The notes below the pieces were generated by a model. The model saw only the letters and a list, made by a program, of their open reading frames with translations. It was not told the DNA's origin and ran no database searches. A DNA stretch of 64,000 bases from Catonia carolina (lineage: Eukaryota; Arthropoda; Insecta; Hemiptera; Achilidae), in the NCBI GenBank assembly GCA_035578175.1, contig JAQMRL010000006.1:63218501-63282500 (forward strand), written 5' to 3'. Shown piece by piece: positions 24,640 to 36,415 of this stretch. Made by a program: the position numbers and the translations under genes. Every line of letters begins with the position of its first letter. Position 1 is the stretch's first letter.

Positions 24640-24960
24640 ATTGAAATGTATATTTCTAAACAATCACAATACGATAAAAGTAAACACTTATCAATGTTTA
24701 TAGAGTGCTTTCGTGTATCCTGTATACATCTTCAGTAATTTAAAAAATTTTTCGCATCAAAATTTTCAACTTCCTGCTCTTACCATAGTAGATAAGTCTT
24801 ATCTGGAGGAGTTAAGTGAGAGGTACATGAAAGCGCGTTAAACATTGGTAAGTGTTTACTGTTACCATACTCTGGTGGTTTAGAAATATATATTTCAATT
24901 TTAAATAATACAGCTGTTTGATAAATTCTACATAAAATGTTTGATAAAATAATAAAAAAA
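24640..24960. repeat. Small inverted repeat
   Basis: GAAATGTATATTTCTAAAC..GTAAACACTTATCAATG..GCTTTCGTGTA on the left is complementary to ATGAAAGCGCGTTAAACATT..GTAAGTGTTTACTG..TAGAAATATATATTTC on the right. A related piece lies at 21785-21880. Confidence 0.55.
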
Positions 24961-24984
24961 AAATATCAAGTTTGATTACAACCC

Positions 24985-25268
24985 ACCAAATTGATCTCTA
25001 GGGGTTGAGTTAGCTGTTTACCAGGAAATTTTCAGAGATGAAGGTTCTGTGATTCAAATCCTAGTAAAGTTAGTTATTTTTATATGAATTTGAATTCTAA
25101 GTAGTGTCCAGTATTCTTTGAAGGTTAAGAGTTTAATAACCCATCTTTATAATGGTCGGCCTGTGTCTGTACAAGCCTACATCTTCATTTAGAAGTCTCT
25201 TACATATCATCCTTCTCTCGTTGGGTCATATAGTTGTTTATTCACCATTAAACAGAGGTTGATTTTCA
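24985..25268 (+). mobile_element. SINE C copy 2
   Basis: GATCTCTAGGGGTTGAGTTA head, AAGGTTCTGTGATTCAAATC box B-like, TAATGGTCGGCCTGTGTCTG body. Diverged from 15325-15612. Confidence 0.65.
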
Positions 25269-25382
25269 TTTTGCATCCATTCACTCGTGTTTAAAATCAA
25301 CTTGTTTTTCATTTTAAATTTTTGGAGTTTACTAATGATTAAACATGTTTTTTAGATTTTAAAAAATTAGTGAATTAATTTA

Positions 25383-25892
25383 GGCTGCACACAAGACGCG
25401 ACGAGTCGTTTTTGTCAGTGACCAATTCTAGTACTAAGTAGATGTGGTTTGAAATGAAGGAAGTAGTGAAGGTGTATTCAATTACATCTCATCATGAGAG
25501 AGTTCGAGTCATTTGCTTAATAGAAGTGCCGAAATGCATGCGATTGTCATCCAGCTACTAAGCACAGCAGTAAAACATGTTATTATTATTTAAATAGTTG
25601 AAATAGTGTAGTTTAATTAAATTATTTGAATCATAAATACCAGCTGTATGGATCTCTATGTAGACAAACTTCTTTTTGATTAATTGGATGTCTCCAAAAC
25701 TTACGAACTGGCCTTTCTTCCTCCAAACATGTCAAATAATGGAACACAATAGCCAAATCTCAATCGTATGCTATATTACCTCAGAATGAAATATGTTGCA
25801 CAAGTCGCCAGCGATGGTTAGAGACAGTCTGAAACAAAACATTTTGTTTCAGACGTTTTTGTTTGTTTCGCCAATCCTGTGTGCAGCTGGCC
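25383..25892. mobile_element. PIF/Harbinger-type MITE, 510 bp, TTA target site
   Basis: Termini GGCTGCACACAAGACGCGAC (left) and the complement of CCTGTGTGCAGCTGGCC (right), flanked by TTA on both sides (25380-25382, 25893-25895). A 3-bp TTA duplication is typical of PIF/Harbinger. No transposase motif was recognised inside. Confidence 0.65.
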
Positions 25893-26025
25893 TTAGTGTC
25901 TGTGATTTGTGATTTTAAATTATAATGGTATTTTGCTTTGTATACGTTATATCAAAAATGAACAAAGAAGGAACTGTAAATAACTATTATGATCAAAAAT
26001 AAGTGATTTCATTACTAATGTATGT

Positions 26026-26366
26026 TTTTAGCCATCAGCCAAAAGGCTGGTTTGAACCTTTACAGGTTTTTACAAAGTAAAATAAGGAGTGAAGTTGTTT
26101 ACCATTGCCTTCCTCACAGAGTTGAAAAGTATGCTTATCAGTGTGCCAGGCCCTTCCAAAAGTACACATTTTCCACCCTGTAAATGACACCTTCATTCAC
26201 CACAGGTTCTGGCTGTATAATGAAATTCATTACTTTCAGGGGAAAAAATTCTGATTAATGTATTTTTACACCTCTACCTCTTCTGTCCTTCAATGATTCA
26301 GTCATTTAATTGGCTGACCATATGATAAGAAACAGAACTATTTTTTGTAGCCCTTGGAACTAACAG
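26026..26366 (+). repeat. R1 repeat, 3'-truncated
   Basis: GCCATCAGCCAAAAGGCTGG through TAGCCCTTGGAACTAACAGA, then unrelated sequence. Confidence 0.78.
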
Positions 26367-26509
26367 AGAAAATGTGTGATAAAACTAAATTGAAATAGGA
26401 AACTACTTGTGTAAACTTACCAAACAAAATCTTTAAGCACCAATTCTTGAAATATTTGTAGAAAAGTGAAGTTGTCTCATTTGTTTACAGCCATAGTGAT
26501 TGTAGACAA

Positions 26510-26720
26510 CGTAAAGTGGCTTTAGACATTTCTGGAAGCTCTTTTTGCAGTTAATATTCTCACCATTCTTTCACTGTAAGTTTTCCTGTTTCCATCCAGT
26601 TGTTCTGTTTTGTTCTTCTTGGAAGCCCGTGAAGTCAGTTTTCTAAATTTGTTTTGGTTTAGTGTCATTTAGATTTGTCTGTAGATTGTAATCGATTCTT
26701 TACATTTGTTGTAGAATTTT
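26510..26720 (-). repeat. L repeat / LINE tail fragment
   Basis: TCTGGAAGCTCTTTTTGCAG..ATATTCTCACCATTCTTTCA is an inverted match to the 17690-17740 region; ends GTAGAATTTTAATCTTT. Confidence 0.55.
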
Positions 26721-27644
26721 AATCTTTGTACAGTATGATATTCTGAACTAAAAATTAATGCTTTCTTAAAAAATTTTCACATGTGTTTTCTTCAAACAAC
26801 ACATAAATCCTACAATTTTGCCGGTTATATTTCTTACTTGATTTTGTGTATTATTTCTTTGTAACTTAAAAACTTTGTTAATGATATTTTACTTATGCAA
26901 AGTTTAAATAGTTTATTAATAGAGTTTCACTAGAAAAATTTAATTGCTGGTTCGTATTGCATTTTTATAGTGACATTAATAGTTTTCTGTATAAATGTTT
27001 TTTTTTTACATAATTATTCATTGTTACTCAGCTGAGCATATGTGTACAAGTTTATTTATTTTTTTTGAACTGTGTATATATTTATTTTATTGTACTTGAA
27101 TGTATTTAAAGGAAAAAGTTATTGAAGTATTTATTTAAATTCATTTATTACGTTCATTTTATTTTATGTAATTACTTCCGATGTCATTAGTTTTGTACAC
27201 TTGCTCTCCTCATTTGCGTAAGATCTTTTTTTAATAGTTTTTCTTGAATTTTTTTTATAAAATGTGTCTTGTAGGTGTTGTTTTTTGTAGTATGTGGTTC
27301 TTGTTTTTATGAACTAAGTAATAATGTATTTATTTATTCATGTAATTATCTTTGTTTCTTTTTTAATCCATCTTGTCTCATTCTCTTTAAACTTTCATAA
27401 ATTTTTATGTAGTTTATTCATAATTTCTGTTGACTTATATTCATGTATATATTATGTTTAGTTTTTCTATAATAAACTTGCACAATTTTTTTATTGCACC
27501 AATTTTTTAAAAAATTATGTACTGCAATGATTTTTTTTGGTTTGTGTATAATTTTTTTTAAAAAGTTCAGGTAAATCTGTTATGTTTTTAACGACATAGT
27601 ATGGTATTCTATTAGATCGACTTGCATATTTTTTTTTGTAAGTA

Positions 27645-27712
27645 GTTATGGAGATCATTCCATTTCAGATTTCTCAGTGTTATGGAGATCATTCCATTTC
27701 AGATTTCTCAGT
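27645..27712 (+). repeat. Exact 34-bp tandem duplication
   Basis: GTTATGGAGATCATTCCATT..CTCAGT at 27645-27678 is repeated without change at 27679-27712; a very recent slippage-type event. Confidence 0.95.
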
Positions 27713-27907
27713 GTTAAGTAGCTCAACATTTTTTATTTATATGATTTTCTATAAAGGTGTTCCCGAACTATTGGAAGTTTAAAACCATGGTTATATCTTT
27801 TTTAATAACCATATCTATTTTGTTCTGCCCGGTGTTTCCTCGGTAGCTTAATACAATTTTGGTGAAAAATGTATTTAATACATTATATAGGTAATTATAA
27901 TTATTTT

Positions 27908-28387
27908 GTAATTATTTAGAATCAGGGCCTGTCACTGATTGTAACAATTTTTTTTGAAATCAATATTTTTTTGGGCGCTGAATCCGATTATGAAATTATT
28001 TTTCCCCGCAAATCACCATGAAATAAGTTATAAGCCCTTTTCTATCATGTACCGACATAACCTCACTTTTTCGTATATGTTTTAATTTGCTGTTTTATTT
28101 GAATTCATTTACACTTTAAATGGACACTAAAATTTTAAAATGTTGTAAGTATAGCGACATTATTAATTGGTCGTAGCATTTATACGATAATGAAGGGTAA
28201 TATAACTGCAAAATTGAAAATTACAAAAAAGTGAGGTTATATCAGCAGGTAATAAAAAAAGGCTTATTACTAATTCATGGTGATATGCGGGGAAAAATAA
28301 TTTCATATTTGGATTCAGCGGCCATAAAAGTGTCGATTTAAAAAAAAATTGTTACAATTGGTGTCGGGCCCCAATTCTATACAATTA
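27908..28387. repeat. Inverted repeat / fold-back, ~480 bp
   Basis: GAATCAGGGCCTGTCACTGA and CGCTGAATCC..ATTATTTTTCCCCGC on the left are complementary to GCGGGGAAAAATAAT..GGATTCAGCG and GGTGTCGGGCCCCAATTC on the right. Arms are ~190 bp, moderately diverged, centre near 28150. Confidence 0.75.
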
Positions 28388-28489
28388 CCTTTAGTAGAAA
28401 ATAATGCAGTTCCTTTATATTCAAATATATTAAGATAAATTAAAATATAAACTTTTTGGTCTGTAATGACAGTTATAGTAGTAATATAT

Positions 28490-28960
28490 TGGTCGGTGGG
28501 TTTTTTGTTGCCGATTTTTAAAATTTTCATCTATCATTTTCCGGTGATCATCTGTCCGTCCATCTGTCATACCCAGATGTCGGAAACTACAAGAGATAGC
28601 AACAAACAGTTTTTGGATTCATAATCTACACAAAAAGTTAACGAGCCTTAGGGGTTAAGTTCTGGTTTCAATCGCAAGTCAAGAAATCAAAGTTGGAATT
28701 TGGAAACAAAAAAGTGTCATTAATTTTCTATAAGAGTAGATACAGAAATCATTGCGTTTGAAGTTCTGGTTTCGTTCGGAAGTCAAGAAATCAAAGCCGA
28801 AATTGGAAACAAAAATAGTGTCTTTCTATTCCTCTTAGAGTATATACAGAAATCACTTAATGGTTTTTGTCGTAGGTCAAAAGTAAACCTTTTTAAAAAT
28901 TGCTACCAGCCATGAAACGCATCATCTCATGAAAGGGATTTTTAATATGTTCGAATTTTC
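28490..28960. repeat. Q repeat with internal ~95-bp duplication
   Basis: AAGTTCTGGTTTC..AAGTCAAGAAATCAAAG occurs at 28658 and 28761; AGATACAGAAATCA / ATATACAGAAATCA recur. A shorter relative lies at 10110-10262 (GTAGATACAGAAATCACTAA; CATGAAGGTGATTTTTAGGG). Confidence 0.6.
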
Positions 28961-30062
28961 AGGATTTAACTGTGAATCAAACTTGAAATTTTCTGTTTTA
29001 CATTCTAAAATGCTAATCATTGAGCCATATAGGATGCGATAGTTTTTCATATTATCAATATTTTTAAACGTTGCAGTACATAATTAAAAAATAATAATGT
29101 TTTGGGCACTATTGTTCTTTATTTTTTTTTATTGTTTTATGTTGATTACATCTTCATTTTATTGGGTTTTCCCTGTAATAATTGAACCTGTTTTTACATG
29201 ATTAATAACTAAATTTTATTTTTAATAACTTACTAAAAAAATATGGTTTTGCGTATTCAAAATTTATTATTCTTGGGTTTTTAATTAACGTTAATAATAA
29301 TTTAATTTGTATTGTTTTCTAATACAAATACTATCTTATGTGAAAGAAATTAACGCTTGGTTTTTTCTGATGGATTGTTATGTAACTGACTTACTATGTA
29401 TTATTAATTAAGTTAATTATTTGTTGATAGAATTGTATATAGTATTGTTAATTTATATGTAATATATTTAATTGATTTAGTTATGTTAGTAGTTTATTCG
29501 ATGGAATGTAACTTCTTAATGCATTTAATATTAAAGCTTATTACTGTCCGAATGTAAACACCATTTAATTGATTAAAAACCAAAAATTAAGAAATTACAT
29601 TCCAGAAAAGTTTTATGATTTGTTTTCTTTTATTTATTTGTAGTGTGCTAATTTATTCTTTATGAAAGTTTTGTTTTGAATTTGTCGTTTATCTTTTTTG
29701 ACCAATTAATAGTCATGTAATTTGATTAAATTTTAATTCCTTTTGTAGTTAGTTTTTTAAGAGGAGAATTTATTTGTGAAATGTTTGGTTGAAAGTTTTC
29801 TTTCTGATCACAAATTTTATTTAAAGTAACGTTCATAGTTTCTTATTGATTCAGTTATTGGTGTACACATTGGAGCGTATCGTTTTTCATAAAGTAATGA
29901 CATCAGATCCTTGGCATTTTTAGTTACTTTCAAAATAATCATAGTAAATTATTACCTACAAAATTTATCCCCTTTACACTGATATTCATTTAAAGCTCTA
30001 AATTTTCTCTTTAATTTAATTTAAATGTTAACACTAAAATTCTGGTGTGAAACATTCACATA
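28961..30062. other. Intron sequence, nothing recognised
   Basis: Extremely AT-rich. A weak inverted tRNA-like patch at 28975-29035 is too degraded to call. Confidence 0.55.
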
Positions 30063-30777
30063 ACTTTCACTTGCCATGCAAATATTGAACAATTTAACCT
30101 AATATTAGGAGTTAACAAAAAAACTAACTCAATGAACATAATCAAATTTTAATTATGAGTGAAAGTCGCAAAATGAAAATCAACCTCAGTTTGGCTTAAA
30201 AATACGGAAAATCACTCTTTCACGCTAAACTAGGCTCTGTAGAGAAAAATGGTCGAAGTAAACATTGTAGATCTTTTAATTTCGTATAAATTTGATTGTG
30301 TCCATTTATGTCGTTAAATGCATGCTAAGGCTGAAATCTTAAAAATATCTATTTTTAAAAAAAACAGAAAATCACTAATTACCGCTAATCTAAGAATTAG
30401 ACAAAAAAATGTTTGAAATAAAAGTTGCAGGATTTTAAATTATCTACAACTTTTATTAATGGATTTTTGTGTTAAAATGCATATTAGTCACAATCTTTAA
30501 AAAAACAATTTTTTTTATGAGAAAACAACCTCCCCAAGAATTTCAGCAGACATGGTGTCTACCCTATCTTGTAGAGCATAAAAAATTTAGTAAATGAGGC
30601 AATTTTAAAAAAAATTGTTTGAGCCGTTTTTGAGAAATCGCAAAAAAGTGAAAAATGACACGAAGAAACTGCTTCTTCTGGTTGACCAATTTTGATTAAA
30701 ATGTTAGTGTCGGGTTCTCTAGTAGTATCTAACTTAAGTTTCAACTTAGTACGATGTTCTGTTCTTGAGATATTCTG

Positions 30778-30813
<36 letters not shown>

Positions 30814-30951
30814 TCAATTGCTGAAAACATGTTTTTTGGGTTCAGGGGGTCTAGAAACGTGTAGATCCAGTGAAACTCGATTTTGAAAAATCACCATGAG
30901 AACAATACTTTCCTTCTTATATTATATATATTCATATTGGCAAGCGAAAGT
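30063..30951 (-). mobile_element. M1 element, complete, 889 bp
   Basis: Termini ACTTTCACTTGCC and GGCAAGCGAAAGT, both ends present. Internal (CA)n microsatellite at about 30779-30810. No transposase: short open frames across it (for example a poly-His/Thr stretch) come from the microsatellite. This appears to be a non-autonomous inverted-terminal-repeat element. Confidence 0.75.
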
Positions 30952-32389
30952 AAAAATTGATGAAAAAATTAAACGTGTTTGTAAAATCGTAACGATAAAA
31001 ATAACCGTAGGTAATCGCAATATACATTAAACAAAAATATAATAATTTTCACATTATAACCAATATTTCATAAACTTTGAAACCGAAACAGAATAATAGA
31101 GCCAAATTCCAAAAACGAATACAACAAACACAAACACTGAAAAATATGTGAAACGCAAAATTTATAAACAATATGCAACCATTACACAATGTTGATTTTT
31201 TTAGTCATTATAAAAATTATAAAATGACCTTGTAACGTAAATAGATAAACAAAGCTGTTTTATACCATTTAAAACAACACAATTTATTTGAGAATGAGCA
31301 CCACTCACCTAAAGATTTTAGAACCATTTGCGGTAGACAAGCTGGATTCGTTAATATGCTCCAATGTGTTAATTAAATTTACTTAGGAAAATTTCTATTT
31401 TAAATTTTACCTGAAACTCACAATTATTTCCTATAATAATTATATTATTCGTACTGTAACAATACTGTTCTAACTTGAGGTCATCCAACATAGCTTCTAA
31501 AGTAAACACATATTTAGGCGTTTGGAATCTGCAACAAATGACTATATCACTTTTGTCTTTATTTCTGAATATTTGATATCTTAACACATTAAGTTCATGG
31601 CTAATTTTTATGATCCAACAGCCAATGTCCAGCTAAAGTTTTTGACTATCCTATCTCAACAGCCTCTATTAGATTCAACAATCTTAAATGTAAATTAAAA
31701 CTGTCTGAAGGTATGATAAAACTAAAAAAAATCATCTTTTTTGCACTTAATCAACCAGCGGTTTTTTATGTATATATGTTTTTGAAACTTTTCTAATTCA
31801 ATTTTTACATTTCATGATTGAGTATAAGAGGTGTTATATCACAAGTAAATAAAATGTGTGTACTTGTTCTTAGATTTTGTCATTTAAAACTTACTTCTAA
31901 GATATCCAGTACCCATTTATATCATCTTGAAAGAAATCAGTATGTTATATTGCTCAGAAGTTAAACAAAGTATATAGAATGACTTTGACTTCCAAAATTG
32001 CACTAAAATGATCAATAAACGCCAAACTTTTCAAACGATTTGAACTTTCAAAGAGTTTTTGTTTCGTTTTTGAACTGCTCATCCTATATCTTTGATCTTC
32101 TATTTAGCGATCTGAATACTCATGTATTGAGAACAATTTATTTTGTCATTGTTTCATAGAATTGTGTTAATTTCATAATCTTCTGTCAGTTTTGTTTATT
32201 TTTATGGTTAAATTGTTCTTTTCCTTTGTAACCTGTCCCTATATTATCTTGTCTAAAATTTGTTTTTTGAATTTTTCTCAGACCATCCTGCCTGATTTAT
32301 TTAACCTTGTAGTTATCTTGAAAACAGTTCCTTTTATCATTAAAAAGGTAGCATGAATGTAAAAATTAAATAGTTTTGTACCATATCTA
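30952..32389. other. Intron sequence, nothing recognised
   Basis: AT-rich, no repeat match seen; the 72-codon frame at 31369-31587 (-) has no motif. Confidence 0.55.
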
Positions 32390-33120
32390 CGAGGGTCATT
32401 CGTAAAGTAAGGTCCATTTTTGTATAAAAAATTAACCACAACAGATTAGATCAAAAACCTTGTTTTATTTAATTCCTGATGTCTTAATCTATTTTTCTAC
32501 ATAGTTTCCATTTTTTTTAAACATTTATCATAACGTTCTACGAGCTTTTGAATACCAGTGTTGTAGAACTCTGCCGCCTGCGAATATAACCAGTCATGAA
32601 CAGCTTCTTTTACCTCGTCATCAGAGTTGAAGTGCTTACCGCCGAGAAACTCCTTCAGGTAGCGAAACAAGTGAAAGTCGCTGAATCGCCGATTTTCTCA
32701 AATCTTTTCTTCAATGGCTTTGACCAAATCTTCCGTGATCACTGATGGTCGGCCAGATCACGGTTCGTCATGGACATTGTCCCTTCCCTCCTTGAAAGCT
32801 CTCACCCACTTGCACACTTTACTGTCACTCATTGCATTAGGACCACACACTTCACTTATTTGTCGATGAATATCTACTGCACAAACGTTCCTTGCTGTCA
32901 AAAAACGAATCACTGGCCGTATTTCGCAGTCGGCGGGATGATCAATTGTCTTAAACATCTTAAAGATGCACAGTAAATAGCACACAACAAAGATACTGCT
33001 GCAAATGGCGTCGTTTCGTACGCAAGACATGCTGGGAGTCGTCGCGCATGCGCATTGCGCTGTTCGCTCACCGTGTGGCTAGTTACCGCGATTCGGACCT
33101 TACTTTACGAATGATCCTCG
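32390..33120 (-). mobile_element. Internally deleted mariner, 731 bp, TA target site
   Basis: Ends CGAGGGTCATTCGTAAAGTA (left) and its near-complement on the right, flanked by TA (32388-32389, 33121-33122). The - strand has the mariner N-terminal HTH (VIRFLTARNVCAVDIHRQIS, then SDSKVCKWVRAFKEGRDNVH), an in-frame stop at the SGRPSVITEDLV hook, then ENRRF fused directly to SDFHLFRYLKEFLGGKHFNS and the C-terminus ending NGNYVEK. The catalytic middle, including the first two Asp, is missing. It ends 125 bp before a GSK-3 exon. Confidence 0.92.
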
Positions 33121-33229
33121 TACATTCAGTATAAAGTGATTTTTATTGATCAGATATTTATTTCATTATTATTATTATTATATTATTTTTTGGTTATACA
33201 TCTTTTATATAATGTGTTTTTAATAGTAG

Positions 33230-33514
<285 letters not shown>

Positions 33515-33534
33515 TAGTTTTGAAAAAAATTATA

Positions 33535-34480
33535 TCTATAATATATAAAGCCCCAGTCACTGATGACTCACTGATGGAAATTCTAGCCTATTAGGAGGTC
33601 GGGTGTCGGCTGAAACCCCCGGGAAAAATGCCAGATTTAAGGTACCTCTTCCCGAAAGCTCAGGGGATGCGTCCGAATATTTCAAACTTTTTGACGAAGT
33701 TTCGTAGCGCAAAGGCCACTGCGACCATTTTTGTTCCCCTCCCGAAGTAAGTCAAGACCATATATATAAAGTTGCCCTTAACTCCCCGGTTCGCTGGAAA
33801 AACTCAGAAAACAAAAATTCGGCTTTTTCGTGGTTACAGTTTTTAGGTTTTTCTTTGTAACACCACGCAGACGGGTTTCATTGACAAATTTTTATTAGGA
33901 TCACGTTACGCTAACTTCCGGAATCACGGGTGACTTCAAATTTTAGATCGGGGTCCTACGGGGGTCACTACCCTTATCCAAAATATATGAAATGTTTAAT
34001 TTTTAGAATACAAAAAGTCTTTTGACGGCATGTTGTTTAGCGTTAAAAATTACACAAAAATTTGATAACCCGAAAATTTTCAATTAGAACCCTCTAGCCT
34101 GCGGTAGGGGTTGTATTTCTTTATCTCCTTAACGGTGAATAATAGGGACAAAATGCATAAACTTGTTTTGTGCCCCACAAAAACGTACTTCAACATTATA
34201 TAACCGAAGTTTCCCTTAACCCACTGGTCCGCTGAGTAAACTATAAAAACCAAATTTTGGTTTTTTGGGGTTTGCCGTTTTCAGGTATTCCTAGGCAAAT
34301 TTTTATTAACAAAACATTACAGGTACGTAACGTTCATTCATTCATTCACCTTGTGGCAAATGGTTCTGATCCACTTACCCCTCTGAGGCCGAGACACGGA
34401 AGCAGCACGAAGCGCTGCTGGAGTGGCGAGTCAAATTCTAAAGCTGCCATCTTTTTATAAGTTGCCAAATTTCTTTCATT
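33535..34480. other. GC-richer unclassified repeat-like block
   Basis: Begins AAAGCCCCAGTCACTGATGA and is richer in G/C than its surroundings. Paired motifs (TATAAAGTTGCCCTTAACTC at 33767 and ACCGAAGTTTCCCTTAACCC at 34203, each followed by CC.GGTCCGCTG-like words) suggest an internal duplication of ~435 bp. No protein motif; open frame 34257-34460 is not convincing. Probably a transposon-derived block in the intron after a GSK-3 exon. Confidence 0.5.
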
Positions 34481-34899
34481 TTGGTAACTACTTATTACCT
34501 ACATCTTTTCTTTATGCAATTAAAATTTGTTTGAACGTTACTTTTTAGTACCACTTTTCTCGTAAATTTCTTATGCATTTGACACCTTCGTCCTCTAAAC
34601 AACTATATCGTTCACTATCGTCGTTTTCACACCGACACCTTTCGTTTCACAGCAAGTTGTCGATCTGAGTACGCGATAATCAGGCAAAACAATATATTGC
34701 CTCTTTATGGAGATATCGGTTGAGATGGCTTGAGCAGCAAAATCCTTTCACACTACCGCCTTAGTTTCGCCAGTTCGCCACAGTATCGCTTTTCAGAACC
34801 GCACGGAATCTGCCGCAGTCAACAGATTTTCGCCAGCAAAACATTTCAGAATATTGAATCTGTTATCTATTGCAAGTATTTTGCAAGTTTACTATTATA

Positions 34900-35040
34900 A
34901 TGGATAGCACATCGACGGAATTATTGATTCAGTCAGTCAGGCAACGACCTGAAATATACTTCATGAGTCACCCGGACTATAAAAATAACATGAAAAAGCA
35001 AAATGCCTGGATTAAAATACAAAAAGAGAATCAAGTTTAA
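34900..35040 (+). pseudogene. MADF/Myb-SANT-like ORF fragment
   Basis: 46 codons with ATG and stop: MDSTSTELLIQSVRQRPEIY, then FMSHPDYKNN and WIKI. The pattern LI..V..RP.IY....DY.N.......W..I is the MADF signature, usually the second, DNA-binding protein of Harbinger elements. About half a normal MADF domain. Confidence 0.55.
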
Positions 35041-35094
35041 CAATTTAATTTTAAATTAACCCTTAAATAAAAATAACTTACGTTAAACACAATG

Positions 35095-35376
35095 CTAGTC
35101 TTTGCTTGCTGGGGATGGCTTCTTTATAATTAGTATCTTGTTTAGTGATACGAGATGTAGTAAATCATGAAGCTCTTCAAAGCTTTCTTGGTTCCTTCGA
35201 AAGTAATTGTAAAATTGACCTTCATGAGACTGCATTTCTTTGCACCTCACATTTTCTCCCAAATATTTTATTTTTTTGTTAATGTTATGAATCCAAATGC
35301 TACGCTTTCTTTTTTGACGTGAAGCCCACATCAACAGCAATATTTTCTCTTTATCAGAAGAAGAAATACTTGACAT
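35095..35376 (-). pseudogene. Harbinger transposase N-terminal fragment (HARBI1-like)
   Basis: 93 residues. WIHNINKKIKYLGE and GQFYNYFRRNQESFEELHDL match the W.H..N..R...GE....F..YFRM...FDELL signature preceding the DDE domain in HARBI1-like transposases. It then stops; no catalytic domain follows. Confidence 0.65.
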
Positions 35377-35947
35377 TTTGTATAAACTCTACCGAAACCA
35401 ATCGACCATTAATACAAATGCACCAGGAATCACGCGGTACCGCTTTGAAATTTTCGCGCCAGTGTGAAAGTCATTTCAATGCAAAATAACAGCGAAACCG
35501 CTGTCACGTTATTGCAGCGATTTTTCTCTGAGGATGGATAAACGGTATTTCAAAAATAGACGACAAAATGTTTCATAACAGAATTTTGTTGAGAAATACC
35601 AAATAACAGCGTTTACTGGTGAAGATATATATAATACCACAATTACTTATTGTTTTTCCAAAAAGGTGTCTTAAGGCTGCAGTTCATTCTGGTGGAAGGC
35701 GCCAAAGTAAATTTGACCCTTTAAGCTCTACAGAACATTAAATTAAGCAGTAGGCTTCAATCGTATACCACTACCACTTATCCCTTAGTATTTCCTTAAA
35801 CTGTAGAAACACAGTTTAAATCTTCATCAGTCACAACAAAACTAACTTTTTTAAATTTTTGAAAAAATGTTGCGTATCACTTTCATCCACTAAGCTCCTA
35901 AATTCATATAAAATTAATTGCATTAAATTTAATGTTACATTTACTTC

Positions 35948-36345
35948 TTACTTCCTCTTGACCTATATAACTGTGTAGGAAAGGAAAGTATTGTTTTCTC
36001 GTCGATTTTTCAAAATTGAGATTTTGAAATTCACATTTTCAGACTACTTCAACCAAAAAACATATTTTTAGCGATTTGTGTGTGTGTGTGTGTGTGTGAA
36101 CAAAATATCTCAAGAACAGAACTTGAAATTTAAGTTATGTACCACTAGAGGACGCGACACAAACATTTTCATTGAAATCAGTCAATCGGAAGTAGTAGTT
36201 TATTCGTGCAATTTTTCACTCTTGCGATTTTCTCAATGGCTCCTAAAACTTTTTTTTTAAATTGCCTTATTTACTACATTTTTTATGCCGTACAAGATAG
36301 GGTAAGCGCCATGTCTGCTGTGCTCAAAGATTAGGGCATTAAATT
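35948..36345 (+). mobile_element. M1 element, 3'-truncated
   Basis: Starts TACTTCCTCTTGACCTATAT, then the GGAAAGTATTGTTTTC head, a (TG)n run (36077-36098) and the body to about 36345. Followed head-on by another M1 copy in reverse orientation. Confidence 0.7.
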
Positions 36346-36415
36346 TTAATAGCCCTACAAGGTAAAATGATTAATGAAATACATAAAATAAAATTTGGTG
36401 TTAAACATTCACACG

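Larger units (their letters stand above)
34540..35560. mobile_element. PIF/Harbinger-type element remnant
   Basis: Two short ORFs typical of PIF/Harbinger elements lie tail-to-tail: a MADF-like ORF (+, 34900-35040) and the transposase N-terminus (-, 35095-35376). Candidate termini TTTCACACCGACACC (near 34628) and the complement of CGCCAGTGTGAAA (near 35466) are similar, but boundaries are uncertain. The DDE catalytic domain is missing. GC is higher than the flanks. Confidence 0.6.

Noticed and set aside
30692..30886. ORF with a His/Thr repeat on the + strand (and its Cys/Val mirror on the - strand)
   Set aside because: It is translation of the (CA)n microsatellite inside an M1 element; similar frames occur at 36078 and 39037 for the same reason.
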